Positions 1-12,000 of a stretch of 39,876 nucleotides of DNA are shown one piece after another. Each line of letters starts with the position of its first letter. The stretch's first letter is position 1. This DNA comes from Phallusia fumigata (lineage: Eukaryota; Chordata; Ascidiacea; Phlebobranchia; Ascidiidae): positions 1 through 39,876 of the forward strand of contig QXVZ01005767.1 in NCBI GenBank assembly GCA_008931825.1, given 5' to 3'. The position numbers and the translations under genes are program-made. Under the pieces are notes generated by a model. It saw only the letters and a program-made list of their open reading frames with translations. It was not told the DNA's origin and made no database searches.

Positions 1-39
1 GATTCGCTGGTGGAAAGGAAGGGTCGAGCTCCAATCGGG
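1..39 (+). CDS. HMCN1: Hemicentin exon: Ig1, middle (cut by window start)
   Basis: The window opens inside an Ig exon. From base 2 it reads [12 protein letters not shown], with the strand-C tryptophan and the usual K-G turn. It ends after two bases of a codon at a GTGAGG donor, matching the start of the next exon. Confidence 0.72.
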
Positions 40-3000
40 GTGAGGATAACAGCCATAGAGATCGTACATTTTACATTATTTTACTTTTGCATAAAATCGT
101 TTCAATCCCTTATTATGGGACCTCATTCCGTTACTAATGGGGATACATGTTGTTTTTACTTCTTTTGGTCAACAAAAAGTCGTTAAAGTTTCTTGAAATT
201 TGCACCTATGATATATGGGTATCTGAAGTTGTGCACTGTAACTTTTGACCCCAGTTCACCCATCAATTACCCCACAGGTCCCCCAAAATGTATATTTTTT
301 GAAATACCAATATTCATTTGTTTCTTTTTAGTTCGCGCTCCCAGATTTCGTCACGTGGCCAGCTGATTGAAATCCACGACAGCAAAATGTCGGATACGAG
401 CAGGTACAGATGTACGGCAAGCAATGTAGCTGGTGACGACAGCAAGTCGTTTGACGTTGAAGTTCAAGGTGAGAAATGTTTCTGTTAAACTCTGTAGATA
501 AAGAAGTGAGTCTTAAACACGTAAAAGTTTAAAACCAGTGATTTCCAAAGTGGGGCATCTTAATATTATGTCGGGACGGACATAGGATGTGGTTTCCTCG
601 CTTTACTATACAACGGAACATGGAGGCAATTAGAAAACGAGTTATTAACAATGAAATACTTTCTAGTGAGTCTGAGTAAGAGTGTGTGCGTGTTAACACA
701 TACCATGCATATACAACGTACATACATGAAATACTTGGTGTGTATAAACGTTCATTTGTAATTATCACATAAGATATTTTCAAACTCTTCACACCCTCAA
801 GTGGAGGGGAGGGGGGGCATTTCCCAAAATCGGGTAAAAAACATTAGTTTAAACGAAAATAAATTAAGTTTGCTTTGTTACTTTTAGATTCCGTCAGAAT
901 ACTTTTTACACTAAACTAGCAGAGTTGTTTGATAAACCAAAACAGCTGACGTCATAGATATTACACTGTTTTACCACTATCCAACATTAGATGCAAATTA
1001 CCCTTTAGGCACAATCCGATCAAAACAGAAAATATTTTCTGTGTCCTGTATGTGAGATGTTCATTGCGTATATGGGGTGTTTGGAATACTTGATGTTTCA
1101 AAGTACCCGCCGGGGCATACAAAGATTTAATAAAATAAAACAATTTTTAAGATGAATTAAAAGATGAAGTGAGAAAAGTAAAAAGATAAATAAAACATAA
1201 AAAAGAAACGAAACAAACATAAACAAATAATCTAACACAAATCTAGAATCTAAACTAATAAAATCGGAGCAGTAACATCAGTATTCATTACTTTTTTTGA
1301 GATAAATTAAAAGACGGTTTAAAAAAATAAAATGATTAATAAAACACAAAAAAGATAAACAAAACATAAATAAATAACTAAAATTAATTCTAAAATCATT
1401 CATTTGTGTCCTCGCAGTGTCGCCGAACTTTAACAATGGAGATGAGACAGACTTGGTTGATGTGAATGAGGGCTCACCTCTTCACATCCACTGTAAGATC
1501 CATGCCGTTCCAGCTCCTGAACTCACGTGGTACAAGGACGGTCGACCTTTGACCCCGCAAGATAGCGACGTGTACATTTTCCCAGGCGGTCGGACTCTTC
1601 AGATTATCAGTGCAAAGTTGGTAAACTTGTTCCTTGCTGTTAAGCTTTTCTATCTAGGAATTAGCAAACGAAATTTAAAATTTTGATTTCTACGTACAAA
1701 CCATACAAATGTCACAAAAATAATGATTATGGTAAAGCAAATATTGTTTTATTATGACATTAACTTCTTAAAACTGTAAGATTAGCTCTTTGGGTAATAA
1801 TGGGATTTGCAATTGGATTTGAAATTATGTTTCTGAAACTATCATGTTTTGAGCGTGTCTTTGAAACTGACGTCAAATGTAAAACATAAGCGAAGCGACA
1901 AAGCTCATTTGATTGTAAATTATTTGTGAAGATAAATTATTCTTGTCTTCGTATATATTGTAAATCTAAAAATTCTTAATGCCTTTAGAACTTATTCGAA
2001 TAGAACGCAAACTTAGTTTAAAACCGTGTTTATTCCGCAGACCATCGGATGAGGGAGTTTATACTTGTGTGGCGACCAACGATATCGGAAGTGACGACAA
2101 ACAGACACGAGTGTCGGTGAATGTGGCGCCATCTATCGGTGACAGAAACAGAAATAATTTACCTGAAAACGTTCAACCAAGTGTCGGAGATCCATTTACT
2201 CTGGACGTAAGTTCTTAAATTCAGTTCGTCGTTTAAAAACCTTAATTTTAGTGTGTATTTCAGAATTTAAACTTAACTTCTTTTCAGTTTGTTTTCTTAA
2301 AGAAAAAATATGCTTGGCTTTTTGCATATGTGCACAATTCATAGCAATCATAAAAAAATGTAAAACTGCTTTGTGTGTTTTTTTCAATCGAGAGCAATGT
2401 TTTTATTTGGGACTATTTCAAAACATTTTTGTGTACGTACCTTGAAATTGTAGTTTTACATTTAACATTTCAATTTTTTTGGTGTTGTACCTTACAAATG
2501 TGGTAACCGGTTTCAGTGTCCGGCAAGCGGAAATCCGGATCCAGTTATAACTTGGTATAGAAATGGAGTACCACTTAATGTGAGTTTGAGTAAATACGAA
2601 GCAGAAGACGGTGGAAGAATGTTGACTGTCAGGTATGGAAGGAAATTTTAATTTTCAATACTTTCAACTATCCTAATGCACCATAGACGCGATGCGTGCA
2701 GAAGGTACAATGTCAATTAGGATTTTGCATCAAAGCGTGTGGAAAAATCTAACCTGCGATGGGATTCGAACCCACGACAGGAGCTTATCCGGGGCTGGCG
2801 CTCTACCAACTGAGCTAGATAGTCCTTCAGCAGTATATGATTCATATCCTAGAATATAGTTAAACTTTTTACTGAAAACGTTTTTGTATAAGTCCAATTT
2901 AGTCACAAACTATTGCAGAAACTAAAATCAGCAACAAAAATTGTCTGTAACCTTTGTTTAAAGCCATGAAAACGCGTAAATATTCGTATAAAACTGAAAA

Positions 3001-6000
3001 CTTTTAAATTGACCGAAAAAGCTTGTTTGTCACGGTCACGGTTGACTGCACGAAGCACATTCGGAACCCGCTTGTTCCATTTAACCGTCATCTACCATCA
3101 CACATTTTAACAAGTTAACCTTTCCACCAGGGATTCGAACCTGGCCGATTCCGGACACTACGAGTGTCGAGCGAAGAACAAGGCGGGAAGAGACAGCAAG
3201 ATTTTCCGCGTAAATGTTCGCGTTCCCCCGACCATCAGCGGACCTCCCTTCGAACGACGCATCGCCCTCAAGAACAGCGCGGTGGTGTTGCTATGCGACG
3301 CCAGGGGAATTCCCGAACCAGTGAGTACATTCGAATTTGCGGTGCAATAAAAATCACAAAGAAAATGAAATTAAACCGATATTGAAAGAATAAACTGCTG
3401 GTTAAAACGTTTGCAAAACAATTTATTCGCTATTTTTAAGTATTCTGGCAGTTATGTTTTTAACTAAGCTCTTTTAAAATCTTTGTTTTGGGTTCCTAAG
3501 AAGATAATAGTTCAATAAGCTTACAAATCCTCCAATGNAGTACATTCGAATTTGCGGTGCAATAAAAAAATTACATGAAAAAATGAAATTAAACCGATTT
3601 AAAAAGAATAAAGCAAAAGTTTAAAAAAGTTTAAAACATAACTGCTGGTTGAAACGTTTGCAAAACAATGTATTCATACAAGCTTTCTGGCAGTTATGTT
3701 TTCAATTAGGCTTTTTTTAAATCCTTGTCTAGGGTTCCTAAGAAGATAATAGTTCAATAAGCTTACAGATCCACCAAGGCAACTGCTTTAAGCTTTTTGT
3801 CAATATTGTTTACTCCCAAACACAGACCTTAGTTTGCCATTATTGCTGGAATGCAGAAAAAATCGATTCTTGTTGAAGCACAAGGCAAACTTCGCATTGA
3901 TGTTCAGGAAAGGTGCATTAGTGCAGAAATCGTCCTATTTTTCTTTGAGTGATTTTCGAACCTTTATTGTTTCTTATCGCCTTTTTCTTGCGTGTGAGTT
4001 GCAATTACTGACGCTTTTGTGTTGGTGCAGACGAGTGCGTAGAGGTTGTAGTGATAGTGGCTCGGATTTTATACTTTTAATCCTTTTATGATTTTTACAT
4101 TTGATAATTTGACATTATTTATATATGTTACATATTGTTCAGAACTGATGATGCCATTTGTTTGGCGAAATCGATTTTTTTACTCGCAATAAGAAATACA
4201 CAGACTGATTTGAGTGTGCTGCAAGCTTCAGCCCTATTATGATGTTCAGGAATTTGTCACAGAAAAGTTTATTTTCCTAATTTCTAGTCCCTGCAATGGA
4301 TGAAAGATGGCGTTCCGCTGCACCAGACGACAGTGAGCCATTCAGTTATATCGGAAGGGAGACTTCTAATTTTACTCACTGTCCAAACTAAAAACAACGG
4401 GGATTTCACCTGTATCGCGACTAACGCAGTGGGAGAGGTAAGTGCATGATTTTATCGCTCGTATTTATGTTTAAACAGGTAATTTGAAGTTTAAACTTCA
4501 TTGCTATTGAGTTGGGCAATGGTCACTTGCCTGGGTCAAAGAGCATAGGACCCAAGGTTCGAACCCCACCGTGTCCCTTAACAAAAAACGTTGTGTTGTC
4601 GTAACCAACACTTGTAAAAAAGTCAGCAATAAAAGTTTGCTTTGATTTGAGGAACTGTACAACACTTTGAAAGTGTTCCAATCGAGTTATTAGATCCAAA
4701 GTGTCACGTTCCGTTTTCACGGGTACGCAAAAGATGGGTCTGACTATTGGAAGTTCCTTAACAGCAACGCACTCGTACTCTGATCAGCAATGGACCTTTT
4801 CCTACACCTTTATTGTCTTATTCAAATAGAATCAAATACACAAATCACGATTACTTACATACGTAGTGAACGATTATAAATTACACCACTACACCGAACT
4901 ACCATTTAAAACTACATATAAACTGAATTCCTTTACGTGTAAACTTCTACCAGCGCGAGTTTGTACTAATATGAAGTGTTTTAGAAAACTGAGGGCGACT
5001 TATACCGTTTGGGTAACAATGGCTGGGGTCAACGCGTTAAATCTGCTTGACCTTTTTCCCAGTAATAACAACAATGGTGGCTGCAGCGAGTAACGGGCGA
5101 CGCGATAAAACTGGCACATTATGGATAAAAACAAAAGAAATGAGGGTGCGAAGCGGCCATTTGAAATAAAAGATTTGATACGCACAGTAAACGTCCGGTG
5201 GTTGTGGGGTGTCGTCGCATGAGAATTAGGCCATGGACTATCGCATTAGGTCGATCTCTAACATATTTGTGACACAAAGGTTATGGGTTCAAACCCCGGC
5301 TTAACCATAACCAGTTACTTTCCATCTCAGGCTCGCAAGACGTACGAGCTGACGACCCACATAGCTCCAGTGTTGCCCGACACAGTGGGAAAGATAGTCG
5401 TGAACAAGGGTGAAAACGCCACAATAAGTTGTGAGGTCAACGCCGTTCCACTTCCCGACGTACGATGGACCAAGAATGGAGTCCCTGTCGCACCTTTGCT
5501 GGTGAGTGACGTATGCAGTAGTGACGTGGTAGTGTGATGACGTAGCGTTGTCCCTTGCTGGCAAGTGACGTCAACAATTGTGAAGTACAATTGACGTGAT
5601 GTAATAATAAGCCGACGTAGCGGTGTCCCTCCCCGGTAAGTGTCGTAACAATGATGTGATAGTGACGTCGTCCTAATAAAATAAAGAGTATGATTAGTTT
5701 GAACTCCTCGAGACTATTTATGTACAATTATCGTTCCTTTGTGCTCAATTAATCAGTTAAAATTTAGAAACATTGTATGTGAACAAGTGGTTAGCACGGC
5801 TTGTGTTGTAATTAAGTGTTATTTTTTACACAAACTTTTGATAAGATGTTGCGCTAATTTATAAGGTGATTTTGGTATACTGCTTAATTGCAACGGGCTT
5901 TTGTAATGCTGTGAACAAAACCTGGAGGTTTGTGAATCAATGTCTACAATTCCTGTTTGTAAAAGTTTACCTAAAAATAAGTTTGCTTGCTAAGGTTTTC

Positions 6001-9000
6001 TTGTATTTCGCAGGATGGAAAGATAGAATTTTCATCAAACAATCAAGTACTCATATTGCATGATGCTGAGGAATCTGATGTTGGAAGTTATGTTTGCACA
6101 GTTTCTAACGCTGCTGGAATTAAGTCAAGGTTAGTATTTGGTGAAACTAAACAACACAAAATTGAGCGTTTTCATATNGCAAAACAGAGGAACATGACAC
6201 AGGGGTTTACGTTTGTCACGCATCAAATATTGTTGGTGAAGAGAATCAAGTCACCAATCTACAAATTAATGGTGAGATAACTACAGAATGATCTCAAAGT
6301 TACAAGCATATCAAACTTATAACTGCCAATTTTGCATTTTTTAAAATCTTTTATCATGAAGTGTGTACTACCACCGTCCATGGTGCGTATTTTGCTTATC
6401 AAACACATATGATTCTTTTTGTATAAGTCTCAAACCGATGACACTAAATGTGCAAAAAATATGTATTTGCAAATAGTGTATTGCCGCAATGAAAGTTTTT
6501 GTTGAACCAAACCATATCAGCATCCTGTTATTAAACACGAAATCTATGGTTTAAAATTGACGACTGACATTTTAATTTCGTAAACAGAAATTTTAGTCAA
6601 TCAAGTAAAAATTGGCCTGTTTGGGGAAATATAAAAAAATTCCAAATCTTTTTTGTTTCACTTTAGTTCCTCCCGCAATCGTGACGTCATCGAGGAACGT
6701 TGACGTCATACAGGATGACGACACGCGTCTGGAGTGCTTGGTTACTGGAATTCCACAACCGGCGGTACAATGGTTTAAGAACGGCGCCATTGTGACGTCA
6801 GACTCGCATGACAATCTTCGTATATCGGATGAGGGGCAGGCGCTCACTATTGTTTCAGCCCAGGTTCGAAAAAGATGTTCAAATTTAAAAAATCAAATTA
6901 TTTGGCAATAAAGTAATTGCCAACATGAGTTTTCGAGACCATTGTTCATATAATTGGTACAAAATTTAAGAGCAAGAGTCCCAAACGCAAACACTGTAAG
7001 TTAGTACAATAATTGAGATTTGGGTGCCACTGCTTGTTTATGTATCTTGAATTTGGTCAAATCTTAACTAGTGATATCAATACAGGACATATATTTGTAA
7101 CGACTAATTCTGATCATATTTAGGATTGTTTCTCCCAAATATTGACCATTGCATGACCACTATTGGCTTTCCCCTTTTGAAAACCCCTTTTCTGGTTGTA
7201 ATATTTGCAGCAATTTCATCCACATCGTTTCTTTTACAATTGTTGAATAAATAAGTTCACTTCCATCTCAGGTTCCAGACGGTGTCGAATATTTATGTGA
7301 AGCGAGCAACGTAGCTGGAACTGAGACAGCAAACTTCTTTGTCAGAGTTCTTGTTCCTCCGTCGATGAGAGACCAAACTGAAACTCCACATACTGAGGTA
7401 AATATGAGGATGTCAAAGTAAAGGGGGCGTTGGTTCGAATCCCAACTCATCGGTTGTAATTTTATCGACCATTTTTATGTTAGTGAACAATTGCTGAAAG
7501 GATCTAGTCTAAAGCATTTACTGGAAGCAAAAAATCATGCACAGTGCGCGGAAGGCAATTAGATAAAACTTAGACACTCATGCCTGCCAACAGCAGTAGA
7601 TATATTTTATCTATTTACATCACTTCTATTTTCACAATCTCCAGATACTTGCTGGCGAACAAACGACGATGGAATGTCCTGTAGAAGGGGGATACCCCAC
7701 ACCTGAGATTCGGTGGTTGAAGAATTCTCAAGCTGTTGAACTTTCGGAGCGAGTACAGATGTTGGCTGGTGGAAGACAACTTCGGATCTTGAACGCCCAC
7801 GTCAGTTGGAAACCGAAAAAAATAATTTGTTTTTGTTCTGTCTAGCGAATTTGTTCCCCTTTTTGTGTAAAGAAAAGTCGGTCAAATTTATTCAAATTTT
7901 CAAACATGATAGATGGCTATCTGAAGTTGTGCACTGACAACTTTTGAACCCAGTTGACCCATCAGCTCACCCACAGGCCCCCAAAACGTTAAATTTAAAA
8001 TAAAACAATATTTAAATGAAGTAAGACACCTGTAAGTTTACTTTTTTGATAGCCCCAAACTTTTTCACCCCAAACAATATTATTTTTGTGTAAATGCCCT
8101 TTAGTTCAGACATTCTAATCCAAATGTATTGCACGTATTTTGAAAGATGGTGCAAAGTATTTAAAGTATTTTGTGACTTTTGGTTGGATTTGTCTGAATA
8201 TAATTCGTCCATGTAAAATTCATTTTGCACATACAGGAGACAGACAGCGCAACTTACAGCTGTGTGGCGCTGAATCAGGCTGGAAGTGCCAGCAGCAGCT
8301 TCTTGCTCGATGTTTACGGTAAGTTAAATTCATTAATATGAAAAATAACAAATAACCGGGACCAGTTATACATATTTTTTTACCTCAAACATTTACACTG
8401 CTGGGTTTTATTGTAATGTAGCGAAAATGTTTGAGATTAAACTCATGCGATGAAAGGAAAGTGAATAAAAAAACTCTGTCACCAGATTTTGTATGATGTA
8501 AAACTGACGTTTTTATCATCGCATTTTTAGGTTTTCGACCGGTGTGTTTTCGAAGCCCGAACGTTTCACAACTTATCAATTAACTCCTTTTCCTTGCAGT
8601 TAGTTTGTGGTGGGTTTGTTACCCTGATTAGGGCGAGATGTATGGTTTTGTTTACACTGCAAAACGATTCGTTCAATAAAGCCTTAATTTTACAGAAAAT
8701 CCTTATATGTTATCAAACTAGTTGGATGACTTGCATTTTTTTCATGCACATAAATTGCATTCGTCGTTTCGTCTTTCTTGTTACGTTGAGTAGTGCACGC
8801 AAATTGTTTCAAACTTCAATTCTCGTAAACTTTCAGTCCCGCCAATGTTTCTTTCGCCCGAATCGGATGAGATCACGGTATTTGTCGGACAAACAATCTT
8901 GTTGGATTGTTCGGTTATCGGAATTCCGACACCAGGGGTCTCGTGGAGCAAGGTAAGTGACGTCATTGCTTGTTACGTCATCGTTTGTGCGGTGTGAATT

Positions 9001-12000
9001 ATACTTTAACTTGAACTCTTTAATTGATAAATTAAAAAAGAAAGTGATTGTCAGCCAATAACTCATCAAGAAACCAGCTTGTTTTATTCTATTGTGGATT
9101 TAGCCACGTAGCAATTTAGATGGGTGAACATACACAATCGAAATAAAGTACATGCACACAACCTCGCCTGCTGCAAAGACGAACTGATAATGTTTTAAAA
9201 TTATCAGCAAACACATTTGCGCAAGAATAATATACAATTTAAACACTAAGAAACACAAGACAGGGACTTGTTGCTTTAACAAAATCAGTACTGCCAGGGA
9301 GCTTAGTATAGTGACATTTTCCACTGATGATGACAACAACGATTGTTGCAATGATTCTATTACATTGTATTCACTACATACAAGCTCTCTGGCGGTTGTG
9401 TTTCAATAAACAAACATTCACATCAAACACTTTCAGCTTAAAACATATTTTACCCCAAGGACGAGTCTCCTCTTCGTGAGATTACTGCGGATCCATCAAA
9501 CCGGGTTCGAACCTTGCTGGAAACCCAACAAATCTTCATCAGCAGCGCTGTAGTTGAGGATACCGGTTTGTACAGTTGTGTGGCAAACTCTATCGCTGGG
9601 AATGAAAACAAAGACTTCGATGTGAAAGTTTACGGTAAGATGGAAACTATTATTTGTTCGCTTGTATAAATATTTCAAGCTGTGACTTCTAAATATGCAA
9701 ACTGTATCCGATCAACGACATTGTTTTGAGTTAGCTGTAAATAAATTTGTCGCTAATTTGAAAACGGCGACACAGTTAGCATTGAAATAACCTAAAATTA
9801 TGTAATTTTAAAGTAATACAACTCAACATCAGTGAAAAAAATATTCTTAAATTTGGTGCGAAGCAATTACTTGCGGCGAAACCACTGGTTTAAAGGGAAA
9901 CCAAAGTTTTCTTACTTGTAAGTTAAAGGGGATCCATCAGTAATTTTCTAACCCTAACTGCTCTGTTGTCAAACAACTCAACCGAATTTTTATTGGTGGT
10001 TTTTTCACTAAGACTCTAACTTTACAAAAGGTATTAAATTAAAATTTTAAACAAACAAACCAAGACATGTCATCTTCACTCACATTAGATCGCACACGCA
10101 TTGACGGCTCCGATCGAACCGAACGAATCAGTGTGAACGTTGGTGACGTTATCAGCTTGGTTTGTGACGCAACAGCCGTCCCAATCCCAGTACTCACGTG
10201 GTCGAAGAACGAGCAGCCATTGGTCGACAGCACAAGAATTTCTGATGACGGGGGTCAGATGTTTGTGGCAAGTGCTCAGGTATTCAAATGTTTCATGTTT
10301 CCTTTTTCTATTTAACCATTTAGTTGATTTATGAGATTAAGTTAGTTAGCGATGAATATGACGTTTGTTGTCCGCGGCTGATGTCTTCTTAAAAATAAAT
10401 AATGAGTCCAAATAGATTTTTTATCATTTTAAATAGATTTTCGAAATAAAACACAATTTTTTAATAAATTCTTTAATAAACACTTTGCCAGTTAATAAAT
10501 TCAAATCATGTTGGCGAAGTATTTTTAACTATTATTTCTCACAATAATAGTTTTTGTAACACTCTTGCATTATCTAAAGACAACAAGTTTCTTTTCTTAT
10601 GTCTAAAACACGAAACGACTTTTTCAACTTTTGAATTTTTTCTTTACCAGCTTTCCGACGAAGGGACGTACACGTGTCTTGCTACGTCACCAGCCGGAAC
10701 TGTCGAAAAGGACTATGACGTCACAGTGAACCTCCCTCCCACGATCGACAGCGCCGATCGCAACGTCACAGCGGTGGTGGGTGATGACGTCATACTGGAA
10801 TGTCGATCCGATGCGGTCCCTCCCCCCATCTGGACGTGGTTTAAAAACGGAAGACAGGTATCTGAAGTAAAAGTTTCAAAAGATAAGAACTGAATCTTTG
10901 ATGGTTTGACGTTTTAACTCTTATTGAGTTATCGTCATGACAATAGGACAAAAAAATCATCAAAACGTTAAAATGAAATTTTTTACCTTAATCCATTAGC
11001 TTGATTAGTAATCACCCGATTTGTAAAATCGTCGAGTCCCTGAATATTTGCTAAATTTGAAAATTCTTTTTTCTACCTGTTATCACCGAGTGTAATTAGT
11101 TACTGTCGTTTCACAGCCGAATTACTGCTTTATATTTTTGTGTACGTGGAGAATCTAACTTTCTTCCTAATCATTGGCTTCACTTTTGAAATTAACAATA
11201 ATTTGTTAAGTTTACGTTGGGATCTGAACTTCCGTTGAATGGTTGTGTTTGTAACAGATGATTCGATACAAAATCAAATATTAAAGAGTCTATGCTTGAA
11301 ACTGAATAACAGAATGTTGACTAGTTTGACAAATTAACTAATGTTTGCCAGCTCAACAACGAAGGTCGATTCCTGACACTGCTCGACGTTCAAGTTTCCG
11401 AGACTGGAGATTATACCTGTATCGCTAGTAACATCGCAGGTAACGCTCGACTTTCCGTTTTTATTCTGATAAAAGAAAGAATTATTTGGTAATTATGGGT
11501 CCCCTTCCTGAAAGGGGACACATATTGTTTTCACTCTGTTTGTTGTTGTTTTTTTTCTTTTTTTTTCTTTTTTCTGCCCTGCAGCTTGTCCATGCCCTTT
11601 TGGCATGAAATGTTTGATGGATTGGGATGAAACTTTCACAGCTGGTAGATATGGTCATGGTGATGTACCATTCATTTCGATTGACTTCTTAGCCCCAATG
11701 GTTACCCCGCTAGCCCCCAAAAGGGTGAAATATTTCCTTGCACTATGTCTAAGCACTTTGTCATCAAATGTTTGGCGGATTTGGATGAAACTTTTACTGT
11801 TGGTAGATATGGTCATGGAGTTGTGTCATTAGTGTTGTTTGACCCCCAAAACCGATAATCCACTGTTAGCACTATGCTTTACAGAGAAAATGTAATTCTT
11901 AAAGTTGGACATTTAATACCTGAAACTTAAATCAATCTTCACAGTTTATTAAAGTAAAACGGATTTTGTCATTTTGGCGAAGTTTATTCGAATAGAATCG

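Noticed and set aside
3128-3150. tRNA B-box-like GGATTCGAACC at the start of a hemicentin exon, also GGGTTCGAACC at 9501 and GGGATTCGAACCC at 28646
   Set aside because: All three read in frame as conserved Ig or C-terminal protein sequence and lack an A box, so the matches are coincidental.
3834-4091. Open frame of 85 codons in a hemicentin intron
   Set aside because: No splice sites in phase with the flanking exons, no domain, and it adjoins a dispersed repeat.
5262-5312. tRNA-like GGTTCAAACCCC segment before the exon at 5331, and a similar one at 4554
   Set aside because: Short match to a T arm only; too degraded to assign to the SINE family.
8594-8956. Open frame of 120 codons overlapping an Ig exon
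   Set aside because: It is a shadow in another frame; the real exon is 8837-8952 in the Ig frame.
11605-11832. Open frame [20 protein letters not shown], repeated at 39511
   Set aside because: It lies in a noncoding dispersed repeat; the two copies differ by frame-changing context and neither has splice sites or a known domain.
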